Below, in pieces: positions 1 through 9,589 of a stretch of 64,000 nt of DNA. Each line of letters starts with the position of its first letter. The first letter of the stretch is position 1. The notes below the pieces were generated by a model. That model saw only the letters and a list, made by a program, of their open reading frames with translations, ran no database searches and was not told where the DNA came from. Position numbers and translations under genes: made by a program. The DNA comes from Niastella koreensis GR20-10 (GTDB taxonomy: Bacteria > Bacteroidota > Bacteroidia > Chitinophagales > Chitinophagaceae), in the NCBI RefSeq assembly GCF_000246855.1, contig NC_016609.1:4972744-5036743 (forward strand), written 5' to 3'.

Positions 1-1
1 C

Positions 2-538
2 TTTGGCAAAACAGAGATCGCATATACGGTTCCGGGACTGGAAGAAGTGCTGGCCGATGTTACGCACGACAAAACCTTTGCAGCCGATTTCTTTACCCGT
101 TATGTGAATGGTCATGAATCGTTCGATTATGCGCCCCTGCTGGAGAAAGCCGGGTTGCGATTGAAAAAACAAAACCCCGGTAAAGCCTGGCTGGGTCAGG
201 TGCAATATGAAGAAGGCACTACCAAAATCAGCTCCAATACTATTATCAATACGCCGTTGTACAATGCCGGTCTCGACTTTAATGATGTGATCGTGCAGAT
301 AGACAGCAAACTGGTTGCCCGCCCGGCCGATATCAATGAAATCATCGCCACACATAAACCAGGCGACGTGATCAACATTCATTATAAACATCGCGATGAG
401 AATAAAACCGCTTCGCTTACCCTGGCCGAGAACCCGGGTTTGGCAGTGGTTACTTTTGAACAGGCTGGTTTACCGGTTACCAATGAGATGAAGACATTCA
501 GGAATAGCTGGCTGGGAACGAAGGTCAATAGACAATAG
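2..538 (+). CDS. M61-family peptidase, C-terminal part (cut by window edge)
   Basis: The reading frame is open from base 2, so this is the 3' end of a longer gene. The visible 178 residues carry a PDZ-like domain: a segment around NTPLYNAGLDFNDVIVQID, then a basic strand, as in PDZ domains that bind C-terminal peptides. The ending with NSWLGTKV resembles the C-terminus of M61 (glycyl aminopeptidase-like) proteins of Bacteroidota. The catalytic HExxH region would lie upstream and is not visible, so peptidase activity cannot be checked here. The stop codon lies inside a near-perfect palindrome, so the last few residues may come from a repeat that invaded the gene end. Confidence 0.7.
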   Translation, partial: FGKTEIAYTVPGLEEVLADVTHDKTFAADFFTRYVNGHESFDYAPLLEKAGLRLKKQNPGKAWLGQVQYEEGTTKISSNTIINTPLYNAGLDFNDVIVQIDSKLVARPADINEIIATHKPGDVINIHYKHRDENKTASLTLAENPGLAVVTFEQAGLPVTNEMKTFRNSWLGTKVNRQ

Positions 539-568
539 GCAATTGTCAATTGTCTATTGTCTATTGAC
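524..568. terminator. 45-bp near-perfect palindrome, likely terminator
   Basis: The arms GTCAATAGACAATAG and CTATTGTCTATTGAC pair perfectly over 15 bp, and the centre (CAATTG units) is also self-complementary. It overlaps the stop codon of the M61 gene and lies between convergent genes, which suits a bidirectional terminator. It also fits a short dispersed palindromic repeat. Confidence 0.6.
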
Positions 569-692
569 TTCTTTGGTTTTAATGTAGGCGGTAAGAACGT
601 TCGCTTTGAAATGTTACAGGGACTGGCCATGAAGAACACAGGAGAATGGAGCCGTGGTGTACAACGTGTCAACTCTGTCAACCCTATCAACC

Positions 693-1418
693 TTATAAAC
701 TGATATTATTCAACACTTCCATTATCTTTCTCAGTTCTTCTTCATTGGCGATGTACCAATCGGTAGCATCCAGAATAGCCGGATTGCGGAAGGTAACCGG
801 GTCCGGCGCAATCATTCTCGCTGAAGTATGAAACTCCGTGGCGCCCGTACCATTCACCAGCGTTTCAATATTGCCGGACCGCACACCAGCGCCGGGCATA
901 ATGATAATACGGCCATCGGCCTGTTGTACCAGTTCGGCCAGCAGGTTAATACCCTCAGGAGCCGATGGTTTTTGTCCGCTGGTTAAAACGCGCTCACACC
1001 CGCAGGTTATAATATCTTCCAGCGCCTTCATGGGATCGGGCGTGGCATCAAAAACGCGGTGGCAGGTAACGCCCATGGGATAGGCCCATTCCACCATCCG
1101 TTTTAACCGCTCGGTATCTATTTCGCCGTTCCCTTTTGATACGCCGGTTGAAATGCCGTCGCAGCCCAGTTCTTTACACAACAGGATATCCTGTTTTATA
1201 ATGGCGAACTCATCTTCATCAAAGAAATAATTTCCCGCCCTTGGCCGCACAATGGGATACAACGAAATGCCGATCTTTTCGCGTGTTTGTTTTATAGTTC
1301 CATAAGAAGGCGTGGTGCCGCCATCGGCCGGGTTCTCACATAACTCTACCCGCTTTGCTCCCACTTTTTCTGCAATAACAGCCGATTGCAGGTTAAACGC
1401 ACATACTTCTAATAACAT
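693..1418 (-). CDS. cutC: CutC-family copper homeostasis protein
   Basis: This is a 241-residue cytosolic TIM-barrel protein of full family length. Seen: the N-terminal LEVCAFNLQSA strand, KRVELCENPADGGTTPS, the IVRPRAGNYFF region, CHRVFDATPDP and RVLTSGQKPSAPEG, all at the places expected for CutC. The family was linked to copper tolerance in E. coli, but its biochemical role is unsettled. It is transcribed after the asparaginase gene on the same strand, about 120 bp downstream, with an inverted repeat between them, so it is probably a separate transcript. The start follows from the conserved N-terminus. Confidence 0.9.
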   Translation of the reverse strand: MLLEVCAFNLQSAVIAEKVGAKRVELCENPADGGTTPSYGTIKQTREKIGISLYPIVRPRAGNYFFDEDEFAIIKQDILLCKELGCDGISTGVSKGNGEIDTERLKRMVEWAYPMGVTCHRVFDATPDPMKALEDIITCGCERVLTSGQKPSAPEGINLLAELVQQADGRIIIMPGAGVRSGNIETLVNGTGATEFHTSARMIAPDPVTFRNPAILDATDWYIANEEELRKIMEVLNNISL

Positions 1419-1457
1419 GCTCTTGTTTTAATTGTTGCTATATTAACTTAAGAAACT

Positions 1458-1531
1458 GTTACAGGTTACAGGGTTGCCGATATCACGATTTGAGCCTGGA
1501 AATTCGAGCCTTGTAACCTGAAATAGGTAAC
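1458..1531 (-). terminator. inverted repeat between asparaginase gene and cutC
   Basis: CAGGTTACA at 1462-1470 pairs with TGTAACCTG at 1512-1520, and outer GTTAC/GTAAC segments extend the pairing. It lies just downstream of the asparaginase stop. The same core words recur at 19979-20050, so it belongs to a dispersed intergenic repeat family. Confidence 0.45.
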
Positions 1532-1540
1532 AACTTTACT

Positions 1541-2572
1541 TTAATAAATGCTCTTTGCCGGAACAAGTTTCTCTTCCTTGCCTGATTTCACTGCATACGT
1601 AAACCCTTTCTGCAAAGCATATCCGCCGTATTCACCCTTTTTATTAATAGCAATGAAACCCACCTGTAAAGTTTTGGCACGGGCCGGCCCACGGCTTACA
1701 ATGCGTTCTACAGCCTTCTTGCAGGCTGCTTCCGGCGCCAGGCCCTGCCGCATCAATTCCACCACCAGGTGCGACCCTACGATCCTGATCACTTCCTCCC
1801 CCACACCGGTTGAAGTAGCTGCGCCAATTTCATTATCAACGTACAAACCCGCGCCGATTATGGGCGAATCCCCTACCCGGCCATGCATTTTAAAAGCCAT
1901 GCCACTGGTTGTACAGGCGCCGCTGAAATTGCCGCTGGCATCCATGGCAATCATGCCAATGGTATCGTGGTTATTGGGACCACCGGGCATACTTGAATCG
2001 TTTGCGGCTTTATGCAATTTGTTTTCGATATTTATAACCGGCTCGTATTTGGAGTTTTTTAACCATTCCTTCCAGGCTTTTTCACTTTCAGGCGTCAGGA
2101 GGTTCTCTTTTTGAAACCCATTCGCCAGGGCGAATTGCAACGCGCCATCACCCACCAATACTACGTGCGGCGTTTTTTCCATAACCAGTCGTGCAACCGA
2201 GATGGGGTGCATGATATGCTCCAGGCACATCACCGATCCACAGTTGTATCGCTCATCCATAATACAGGCATCGAGGGTAACCCGGCCATCCCGGTCGGGC
2301 AATCCACCATACCCTACCGATTGGTTATTGGGATCGGCTTCGGGGATCTTTACGCCCGCTTCTACTGCATCCAGGGCGCGACCTCCCTTGCCCAGCACCG
2401 TCCAGGCTTCGGCATTGGCAGCCTTGCCAAAATCCCAGGTGGAGATAACGATGGGTTCATTTTTAATGGCTGGATAATCTACTTCTGCAGATTGGGCCAA
2501 TATTCGTTTGCCTGAAAAAAAGCCTAAAGAACCAAGTAATGATCTGTGTAAAAATTTCCTGCGCGTTGACAT
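1541..2572 (-). CDS. N4-(beta-N-acetylglucosaminyl)-L-asparaginase (glycosylasparaginase)
   Basis: This 343-residue Ntn-hydrolase is predicted to cleave the GlcNAc-Asn bond left after N-glycoprotein breakdown. The family precursor self-cleaves before a Thr; here the Thr is in HDTIGMIAMD, near residue 204, followed by SGACTTSGMAFKMHGRVGDSPIIGAG, cited here only as key words. The N-terminus has a twin-arginine-like signal (STRRKFLHRS, then a hydrophobic stretch and AQSA), so export to the periplasm is likely. GH20 and NagB nearby point to use of glycan-derived GlcNAc. Length and motifs are complete, with no sign of damage. Confidence 0.88.
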   Translation of the reverse strand: MSTRRKFLHRSLLGSLGFFSGKRILAQSAEVDYPAIKNEPIVISTWDFGKAANAEAWTVLGKGGRALDAVEAGVKIPEADPNNQSVGYGGLPDRDGRVTLDACIMDERYNCGSVMCLEHIMHPISVARLVMEKTPHVVLVGDGALQFALANGFQKENLLTPESEKAWKEWLKNSKYEPVINIENKLHKAANDSSMPGGPNNHDTIGMIAMDASGNFSGACTTSGMAFKMHGRVGDSPIIGAGLYVDNEIGAATSTGVGEEVIRIVGSHLVVELMRQGLAPEAACKKAVERIVSRGPARAKTLQVGFIAINKKGEYGGYALQKGFTYAVKSGKEEKLVPAKSIY

Positions 2573-2675
2573 AATAGCAATTTAAAATGTGACTCAATGC
2601 GACTATACGCCGCTTTATACTGAGTTTCGATAGTGCTAATTCAGTATTTTTAGAAATCTAAATTAAGAGCTAATC

Positions 2676-4574
2676 ATGAGAAAATTATTTCTTTTCATTA
2701 CTGCCTTATTCTTTTTACTTTCTGCGAACGCGCAAAACGAACAGGATTCTGCCTGGTTGCGCGATAACTATACCAAGAAAGAAGTGATGATCCCCATGCG
2801 GGATGGCGTTAAATTATTTACCTGCCTTTACATTCCAAAAGATGCTACAGAAAAGCATCCGTTTATAATGGGCCGTACACCGTACTCCTGTAGTCCTTAC
2901 GGCGAAGATAAATTCAATCGCAGCCTCTGGATCAGCCACAGACGCTATTACGCAAGAGAGAATTACATCTTCGTTTTCCAGGATGTGCGCGGCCGCTGGG
3001 CAAGCGAGGGTACATTCGTTGATGTGCGTCCTTTTAACCCCAATAAAAAAACACCGCAGGATATCGATGAAGCCAGCGATACCTATGATACCATCGACTG
3101 GCTGATAAAAAATGTTGAAAACAACAATGGCAATGTAGGTGTGACCGGTATTTCCTATCCTGGTTTTTATTCCACCATGGCTGCATTGAGCGGCCATCCG
3201 GCATTGAAGGCGGTAAGCCCGCAGGCGCCGGTTACCGATTGGTTTCAGGGAGATGACTTCCATCACAATGGTGTATTTTTCGTGATGGATGGCTGGGCAT
3301 TTTACAGCAGTGGTTTTGGTTATCCACGCCCCACCCCTACCAAAGTAGCGCCCCGGCAAAACATCAATATCCCGGATAACGACAACTATGAATCATACCT
3401 GCGTATCGGCGCTTTAAAGAATTTTATGACGCTCACCGGCGATAGCCTTACTTTCTGGAAAGACCTGTATGCGCATCCCAATTACGATGATTGGTGGAAG
3501 GCCCGCAACGTGCGGAATTTTGCCAACAATGTACCTAATGGTACCGCTACCATGATCGTTGGTGGTTTGTTTGATGCGGAGGATTGTTTTGGCGCGTGGA
3601 GAACCTATGAAGCTATTGAGAAAAAAGCCAAAAACACCAACCGGTTGGTGATGGGCCCCTGGTTTCATGGCCAATGGGCATCACTCGATGGCACGCATTT
3701 AGGCAATGTTCGTTTTGGGGCTAATACCAGTACCTGGTACCAGAACAATGTAGAGATCCCCTTCTTTAATTATTACCTGAAAGGCAAAGGCGATATTTCA
3801 AAACTGGCAGAGGCAACCATCTTCTTCAGTGGCGCCAATGAATGGAAACAATTCGAGACTTGGCCTCCTGCCAATAAAAAAGATGAACGTATTTACCTGC
3901 AGGCCGATGGCAAACTGGGTTGGGAAAAACCAGCTGCTAAAAACAGTTTCTCCGAATATGTGAGCGACCCTGCCCATCCGGTACCTTATACAGAAGACAT
4001 TCATTTCACCCGCACCCGCGATTACATGACCGATGACCAGCGTTTTGCCAGCCGTCGTACAGATGTACTGAGCTTTCAAACAGACGTTCTGAGTAACGAC
4101 CTTACCCTGGCTGGCACAGTAGTGGCTGATCTGCTCACCAGCATTTCAACTACCGATGCCGACTTTGTAGTAAAAGTAATTGATGTCTTCCCTGATGATT
4201 TTAAATATCCCGGCACAGAAATGACTCAAAGCCGCGATGCCGGCCGTATGGTTCCCATGGGTGGTTACCAGATGCTGGTGCGTGGCGAGATCATGCGTGG
4301 CCGTTTTCGCAAAAGCTTTTCTGCGCCCGAAGCATTTAAACCCAATAAAGTGGAAGAAGTAAAATTTGAATTACCTGATGTAGCTCATACTTTTAAAAAA
4401 GGTCATCGCCTGATGATCCAGATCCAAAGCAGCTGGTTTCCGCTGGCTGACCGCAACCCGCAAAAATTTGTAAATATTTACGAATGCAATGACAGTGATT
4501 TTCAGAAGGCTTCTATAAAGATCTATCATGATGGAACAAACAGTAGTAATATAGTATTGCCTGTGTTGAAATAA
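2676..4574 (+). CDS. CocE/NonD-family hydrolase (X-Pro dipeptidyl-peptidase S15 type)
   Basis: This is a secreted 632-residue alpha/beta hydrolase. Residues 1-19 form a signal peptide ending ANAQ. The N-terminal hydrolase domain carries the nucleophile elbow GISYPG with Ser at residue 160, a region with YSCSPYG and DVRGRWASEG, and a later GPWFHGQW that probably holds the catalytic His. The C-terminal third is the jelly-roll domain of the S15/CocE group (LADLLTSIS to QIQSSWFPLADRNPQ). Members cleave X-Pro dipeptides or acyl esters and amides; the substrate cannot be assigned. It is divergent from the asparaginase gene and followed by a strong hairpin. Confidence 0.87.
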   Translation: MRKLFLFITALFFLLSANAQNEQDSAWLRDNYTKKEVMIPMRDGVKLFTCLYIPKDATEKHPFIMGRTPYSCSPYGEDKFNRSLWISHRRYYARENYIFVFQDVRGRWASEGTFVDVRPFNPNKKTPQDIDEASDTYDTIDWLIKNVENNNGNVGVTGISYPGFYSTMAALSGHPALKAVSPQAPVTDWFQGDDFHHNGVFFVMDGWAFYSSGFGYPRPTPTKVAPRQNINIPDNDNYESYLRIGALKNFMTLTGDSLTFWKDLYAHPNYDDWWKARNVRNFANNVPNGTATMIVGGLFDAEDCFGAWRTYEAIEKKAKNTNRLVMGPWFHGQWASLDGTHLGNVRFGANTSTWYQNNVEIPFFNYYLKGKGDISKLAEATIFFSGANEWKQFETWPPANKKDERIYLQADGKLGWEKPAAKNSFSEYVSDPAHPVPYTEDIHFTRTRDYMTDDQRFASRRTDVLSFQTDVLSNDLTLAGTVVADLLTSISTTDADFVVKVIDVFPDDFKYPGTEMTQSRDAGRMVPMGGYQMLVRGEIMRGRFRKSFSAPEAFKPNKVEEVKFELPDVAHTFKKGHRLMIQIQSSWFPLADRNPQKFVNIYECNDSDFQKASIKIYHDGTNSSNIVLPVLK

Positions 4575-4589
4575 ATTTAGAGTTGACAG

Positions 4590-4627
4590 GTTGACGGGTT
4601 AACAGGTTCACTTGTTAACCCGTCAAC
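4590..4627 (+). terminator. hairpin terminator after the CocE-type gene
   Basis: Perfect 15-bp arms (GTTGACGGGTTAACA and its complement) flank an 8-nt loop, followed by a T-rich run. It starts 15 bp after the stop codon. Confidence 0.7.
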
Positions 4628-4865
4628 TTTTACTTTTCACCCCATTATCTTTTCCCAATTCAGCCGCCTCACTTCAACAACAATTTGCATAACTACCAAT
4701 TCCCACGTATATTGCAGCCTCTCAGGTTCAATAGAAACGCAGTGCATAAACTCAACACTTAAAACCAGGCTGCCCCTACAGCTGGGTGTGTATTTCATTT
4801 TCATTACAAAATATCCGGTTTTGACACTCTTAAGTGACAAATCGATTTAACATTTTTTACTCATT

Positions 4866-6443
4866 ATGAAAAAAGTTTGGTTCATTGCCACTATGGTCCT
4901 GTCCATGCACCTGCATGCCCAGGTAAATATTATTCCCCAACCCGTTGAATTGAAAATGCCTGAAACCGCAGGCTCGTTTACCATTACGGCTAAAACGCCT
5001 ATTATCCTGGAAGGTTCAGGTCTTGAGAATTCAGCTCAGTTTTTAAATGATTATCTGAAACAGGTGTATGGCTTCACCTTACCCATTACCAAAAAAGCAG
5101 GCAAAGTACCAGGCATTGTTTTGAATTACGACAAGATAGAATACCCTATTGCCGGCGCTTATAATATGGAAGTAAACGCCAAAGGCGTATATATTGGCGG
5201 CGATAATGAAAACGGTACGTTTTATGGCGTACAAACCCTGCTGCAGTTATTGCCAACTGAAAAAACTACTTCCTTCGCAGTACCATATCTCAGCATAAAA
5301 GATTATCCCCGCTTTCAATACCGTGGTTTGCACCTGGATGTAAGCCGTCACTTCTTCCCCATTCCTTTTGTAAAACGTTATATTGATTATATCGCCCTGC
5401 ATAAAATGAATTACTTCCACTGGCATTTAACTGATGACCAGGGCTGGCGCATTGAAATAAAAAAATATCCCAACTTAACTAAAGCCGGCGCCTGGCGCAA
5501 TGGCACTATCATAGGACATCACCCCGGCACCGGTAACGACAGCATTCATTATGGCGGTTTCTATACCCAAAAAGAAGTAAAGGAGATAGTAGCTTATGCT
5601 GCCAAACGCTATATCACCGTGCTGCCTGAAATTGAAATGCCCGGTCACGCATCTGCAGCATTAACTGCTTATCCGTATTTAGGTTGCACCGGCGGCCCCT
5701 ACCAGGTTCAACAAACCTGGGGCGTGTTCAACGATGTATTCTGCGCCGGTAACGACAGTGTGTTCACGTTTTTACAGAATGTGCTGGATGAAGTGCTTCC
5801 TTTATTCCCCGCCAAATATGTACACATTGGCGGCGATGAATGCCCCAAGGAAAGCTGGAAGAAATGCCCCAAATGCCAGAAGAGAATTGCCGACAATCAT
5901 TTGAAAGACGAGCATGAACTGCAAAGCTATTTTGTACAACGCATGGAAAAATACATCAACAGCAAAGGTAAAACCATGATAGGCTGGGATGAGATCCTGG
6001 AAGGCGGTCTGGCCCCCAATGCCGTTGTAATGAGCTGGCGTGGTGAACAGGGCGGCATCGATGCTGCCAAACAAAACCACGATGTTATTATGACGCCCGG
6101 TGGTTATTGCTACCTCGATCATGCCCAGGCAAAAAATGAAGATTCATTAACTATTGGCGGCTATTTGCCTGTTAAACAAACCTACAGTTACGAACCAATT
6201 CCAAAAGATTTCACCGATGAACAGGCCAAACACATACTGGGTGCGCAGGGTAACTTATGGACAGAATACGTACCTAATACCAAAAAGGTAGAATACATGA
6301 TCTTCCCCCGCGTAAGCGCCCTGAGTGAAGTACTGTGGAGCCCTGCCGCCAAACGCAACTGGAGTGATTTTGAAACCCGTTTGCAAACGCAATTCAAACG
6401 GTACACTTTATGGGGAACCAATTATAACAAAACGCTTGAATAA
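4866..6443 (+). CDS. GH20 beta-N-acetylhexosaminidase
   Basis: This is a 525-residue secreted enzyme that removes terminal GlcNAc or GalNAc. The signal peptide ends at HAQ near residue 19. The GH20b alpha/beta domain (about 20-150) is followed by the catalytic barrel beginning FQYRGLHLDVSRHFF. The catalytic Asp-Glu pair is D324-E325 in HIGGDECPK; WHLTDDQGWRIEI and PEIEMPGHA are further family hallmarks, and the GNLWTEYV and E/W motifs close the barrel. Cysteines in WKKCPKCQK follow the active site, as in many Bacteroidota GH20 enzymes. nagB follows about 210 bp downstream on the same strand, giving a plausible chitobiose to GlcNAc to fructose-6-P route. Confidence 0.93.
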   Translation: MKKVWFIATMVLSMHLHAQVNIIPQPVELKMPETAGSFTITAKTPIILEGSGLENSAQFLNDYLKQVYGFTLPITKKAGKVPGIVLNYDKIEYPIAGAYNMEVNAKGVYIGGDNENGTFYGVQTLLQLLPTEKTTSFAVPYLSIKDYPRFQYRGLHLDVSRHFFPIPFVKRYIDYIALHKMNYFHWHLTDDQGWRIEIKKYPNLTKAGAWRNGTIIGHHPGTGNDSIHYGGFYTQKEVKEIVAYAAKRYITVLPEIEMPGHASAALTAYPYLGCTGGPYQVQQTWGVFNDVFCAGNDSVFTFLQNVLDEVLPLFPAKYVHIGGDECPKESWKKCPKCQKRIADNHLKDEHELQSYFVQRMEKYINSKGKTMIGWDEILEGGLAPNAVVMSWRGEQGGIDAAKQNHDVIMTPGGYCYLDHAQAKNEDSLTIGGYLPVKQTYSYEPIPKDFTDEQAKHILGAQGNLWTEYVPNTKKVEYMIFPRVSALSEVLWSPAAKRNWSDFETRLQTQFKRYTLWGTNYNKTLE

Positions 6444-6656
6444 GGCTTAACGCGGAAGGCATAACGCAGAACGCACAAGGCAGAAAGCATAAGATTGAAG
6501 GGAAAGTCGAACATACGTGAATTAGCATTAAGCCTTAAGTGTTCAGCATTCAGCATATCAAACGTTTGCTTTGTTTTTCTACCCGAAATAAACCGCATTT
6601 CCCAATGAATACTGGAAATAGCTTTAATTTAGCGCAACTATAAAAACCGATTATTT
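6444..6656. repeat. intergenic tract of reiterated short words
   Basis: Between the GH20 gene and nagB lie repeated words such as GGCATAACGCAGAACGC and ATTAAGCCTTAAGTGTTCAGC. Similar words recur at 10960-11080, 21990-22035 and 28325-28400, always outside genes. A promoter for nagB must lie in the last 100 bp. I see no gene here. Confidence 0.5.
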
Positions 6657-8564
6657 ATGAGCATGGTTGATTCGTTTGAGAAGATACCTGTACGTATTTA
6701 CCCCGACTTAAAAGAAGGTTCAAAATTCGCAGCCAGAGAAATTGCTGATCTCATTCGCAGCAAACAGGCTGCCGGCCAGTCCTGTGTACTAGGTTTGGCA
6801 ACCGGTTCAACCCCCCGGTCAACCTACGCCGAACTGGTGCGCATGCACAAAGAAGATGGCCTGAGCTTTAAGAACGTGATCACTTTTAACCTGGATGAAT
6901 ATTATCCAATAGACAACGATGCCCTGCAAAGCTATAACCGCTTTATGCATGTGCACCTGTTCGATCATATTGATATTGACCCAAAAAACATTCATATTCC
7001 CAGCGGTGAAATTCCCAAAGAAGAAGTGAAGAAGTATTGCCTGGAATATGAACGCATGATAGAAGATGCCGGCGGTATAGACATGCAGATACTGGGTATT
7101 GGCAACAATGGACACATTGGTTTTAACGAACCCGGTTCCAGCATCCTTTCCCGCACCCGCCTCATCACGCTTGACAACTCAACCCGGATTGCCAATTCGC
7201 ATGAATTTGCCAATATCTCCGAAATGCCGCGACTGGCCATCACCATGGGCATCAGCACCATTATGAAATCCAGGCGCATTTTACTGATGGCCTGGGGCCC
7301 GGCAAAAACAGCCGTTGTACAAAAAGCGGTTGAGGATAATGTTACGGAACAGATCCCTGCTTCTTTATTACAACAGCACAACGATAGTTTGTTCATCCTG
7401 GATGAAATTGCCGCTGCTGACCTCACCCGCTTCAGATCGCCCTGGCTCACCGGTGATATCGACTGGACGCCCAAGATGGTGCGCAAGGCGGTGGTGAACA
7501 TGTCGCTGAAAGTAAACAAACCTTTGTTGAGTTTAACCAATAATGATTACCGTGATAATGGTTTGGGCGATCTGCTGGTTGAAAAAGGCGATGCCTACGA
7601 GATCAACCTGCAGGTATATTACATGCTGCGTGACAGCATCACCGGCTGGCCCGGCGGTAAACCCGACTTACATTTACCAAACCATCCGGAACGCACCAGG
7701 CCCTATCCCAAGCGTTGCGTTATCTTCAGCCCCCACCCCGATGATGACATCATCTCCATGGGCGGTACCTTCCAGCGCCTGCACGATCAGGGGCACGATG
7801 TACACGTTGCCTACCAAACCTCCGGCAACATTGCCGTTACCGATGAGTTTGTAACCCGGTTTATGGATTTTGCCGTGGGTTTTGAAGATATGTTCGGAGT
7901 TGACAGCAAAAAATCGAAAGAGATCCTGGAACAGGCCCGTCAATACCTCCGGTTCAAGAAATCGAACCAGATAGACACCCCGGAAATCAGGTCGGTAAAA
8001 GGCTTAATACGCCGTTGTGAGGCCAAGGCCACCTGCCGGTATGTTGGCATTAAAGACGCCAATATCCACTTCCAGAACCTGCCTTTTTACGAAACAGGCA
8101 CCATTGAAAAGAAGCCAATGGGCGAAGAGGATGTGAAACTGACCATGGAGCTGCTGCGCCAGATAAAACCTCACCAGATTTATTGCGCCGGCGACCTGGC
8201 CGACCCGCATGGCACCCATAAGGTTTGTCTGGACATCGTATTTGAATCCCTGCGCCGCATAAAAGAAGCGGGTGACGAATGGATCAAAGATTGCTGGGTT
8301 TGGTTGTACAAAGGCGCCTGGCAGGAATGGGACCTGAGTGAAATTGAAATGGCCATTCCCATGAGCCCCGACCAGGTACTTAAAAAACGCTTTGGCATCT
8401 TTATACACCAGTCGCAAAAAGACAGTGTACCCTTCCAGGGTAGCGACAGCCGCGAATTCTGGCAACGCGCTGAAGACAGAAACGCCAATACCGCCAATTT
8501 GTACGCCCAGCTGGGGCTTACCAAGTATGCTGCGATGGAGGCTTTTGTGCGCTGGCACTTTTAA
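6657..8564 (+). CDS. nagB: glucosamine-6-phosphate deaminase fused to a PIG-L/LmbE domain
   Basis: This is a 635-residue two-domain cytosolic protein. Residues 1 to about 270 are NagB: GLATGSTPRSTY for phosphate binding, FNLDEYYP with the catalytic Asp, and LGIGNNGHIGFNEPG with the active-site His. From about residue 350 a PIG-L deacetylase-like domain starts with the zinc motif HPDDD and continues through CAGDLADPHGTH. NagB turns glucosamine-6-P into fructose-6-P and ammonia; the PIG-L half could deacetylate an N-acetylated sugar, which is inference. The fusion is common in Bacteroidota, where length near 640 aa is normal. A strong terminator follows. Confidence 0.93.
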   Translation: MSMVDSFEKIPVRIYPDLKEGSKFAAREIADLIRSKQAAGQSCVLGLATGSTPRSTYAELVRMHKEDGLSFKNVITFNLDEYYPIDNDALQSYNRFMHVHLFDHIDIDPKNIHIPSGEIPKEEVKKYCLEYERMIEDAGGIDMQILGIGNNGHIGFNEPGSSILSRTRLITLDNSTRIANSHEFANISEMPRLAITMGISTIMKSRRILLMAWGPAKTAVVQKAVEDNVTEQIPASLLQQHNDSLFILDEIAAADLTRFRSPWLTGDIDWTPKMVRKAVVNMSLKVNKPLLSLTNNDYRDNGLGDLLVEKGDAYEINLQVYYMLRDSITGWPGGKPDLHLPNHPERTRPYPKRCVIFSPHPDDDIISMGGTFQRLHDQGHDVHVAYQTSGNIAVTDEFVTRFMDFAVGFEDMFGVDSKKSKEILEQARQYLRFKKSNQIDTPEIRSVKGLIRRCEAKATCRYVGIKDANIHFQNLPFYETGTIEKKPMGEEDVKLTMELLRQIKPHQIYCAGDLADPHGTHKVCLDIVFESLRRIKEAGDEWIKDCWVWLYKGAWQEWDLSEIEMAIPMSPDQVLKKRFGIFIHQSQKDSVPFQGSDSREFWQRAEDRNANTANLYAQLGLTKYAAMEAFVRWHF

Positions 8565-8582
8565 ACAAGAGTTTTCTTCATA

Positions 8583-8625
8583 AAAAGGGTCCTGAGACGG
8601 TATCGTCAGGACCCTTTTCTTTTAA
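8583..8625 (+). terminator. rho-independent terminator after nagB
   Basis: AAAAGGGTCCTGA (8583-8595) pairs perfectly with TCAGGACCCTTTT (8606-8618), followed by CTTTT. It is placed to stop transcription from nagB and, from the other side, from the convergent small gene. Confidence 0.85.
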
Positions 8626-8655
8626 TTATACCTTCCACAACTCTTTTTGAAGGCA

Positions 8656-8961
8656 TTAATTCATCAACTCAATTATTGTTTGCTTTTCGGGCAGCTCTGT
8701 AAAGACATACACCGGGATCTCATCGATGCCGATATTGAAACGCATGTCTTTCAAATGAGACACATACCCTTTTACCGGATTATTAACATATACGATAATG
8801 AGGTCCGGCAACCTGTTATCAAGTACCCCTAATAATTGTTGAAAATTCTCTACACAATCCGTTTCTACAGGAACCGGTAGATGCTGCAACAACTGCTTCA
8901 TAGAGAGTACGTTTTCGCTGTGGTCGTAAAACAATATAATATACCTGGTTTTCTCCTGCAT
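8656..8961 (-). CDS. degenerate receiver-like protein
   Basis: This is a 101-residue protein with the alternating pattern of a response-regulator receiver (YIILFYDHSENVLSMKQLL, then LPDLIIVYVNNP, then IPVYVFTELPEKQ). The acidic pocket after strand 1 is reduced to D and H, and the phospho-acceptor Asp at the end of strand 3 is missing (IIVYVNNP). It cannot be phosphorylated in the usual way and may act as a decoy or phosphorylation-independent partner. It is divergent from the true receiver at 9136, so shared control is possible. It could also be a decayed gene, though it has no stops. Confidence 0.6.
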   Translation of the reverse strand: MQEKTRYIILFYDHSENVLSMKQLLQHLPVPVETDCVENFQQLLGVLDNRLPDLIIVYVNNPVKGYVSHLKDMRFNIGIDEIPVYVFTELPEKQTIIELMN

Positions 8962-9135
8962 ACTTTACTGTTTTTATAAACATCAATCTAAAATTTGTAT
9001 TCCATCATTGGGATTTAGATTGTATTTTCGGTATTCGTATTTTGTCGTAAATTATAACTTTTGATCAAAATAGCGTGTTTGAAATTGTATTGTGATCCCG
9101 CCTGAAACGGGATGGTAGGTAAAAAAAGAATATAT

Positions 9136-9585
9136 ATGAACGTGTATAATCAGTATCCAACAAATGTACTTATTGCGGAGGATGACGACGAAGACTACCT
9201 GATATTTTCGCTGGCAATCGAAGAACTTTCGTTTAAGGTGGTTTTGTCAAGGGCAGAAAACGGCGATATCCTGTTTAAATTGTTGGATGAAAATAATCCA
9301 GATATAGTTTTCCTGGACCTTCTTATGCCGTGTAAAGACGGGCGGCAGTGCCTGCGGGAAATCAGGGCCAACAGGAAATACGATTCCATTCCTATTATCG
9401 TATATTCTTCCCTGGCAGATTTGCAGAATATTGAATTTTGTTACCGCGAAGGATCGAACATGTATGCCATCAAACCGCATACGCTGACAGAATTAAAGAC
9501 CATTCTCGAAAAGATCTTCAGCATCGACTGGAAAAAAGTATTGTACTTTCCTCCCCGTTCCATGTTTGTGTTGAACCCACAATAA
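9136..9585 (+). CDS. single-domain response regulator receiver
   Basis: This is a stand-alone CheY-like receiver of 149 residues. The acidic cluster is AEDDDED, the phospho-Asp is in PDIVFLDLLMPCKDG, and the later Ser/Lys positions are in VYSSLAD and AIKPHT. I start at the ATG at 9136, which gives the usual short lead before strand 1; an ATG at 9112 in the same frame would add eight residues. There is no output domain, so it probably passes phosphate from a hybrid kinase such as those encoded convergently downstream. Confidence 0.85.
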   Translation: MNVYNQYPTNVLIAEDDDEDYLIFSLAIEELSFKVVLSRAENGDILFKLLDENNPDIVFLDLLMPCKDGRQCLREIRANRKYDSIPIIVYSSLADLQNIEFCYREGSNMYAIKPHTLTELKTILEKIFSIDWKKVLYFPPRSMFVLNPQ

Positions 9586-9589
9586 TATA

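Noticed and set aside
4637-4840. 67-codon frame on the minus strand after the CocE-type gene.
   Set aside because: No ribosome site, no family, and it overlaps the terminator and promoter area between two plus-strand genes.
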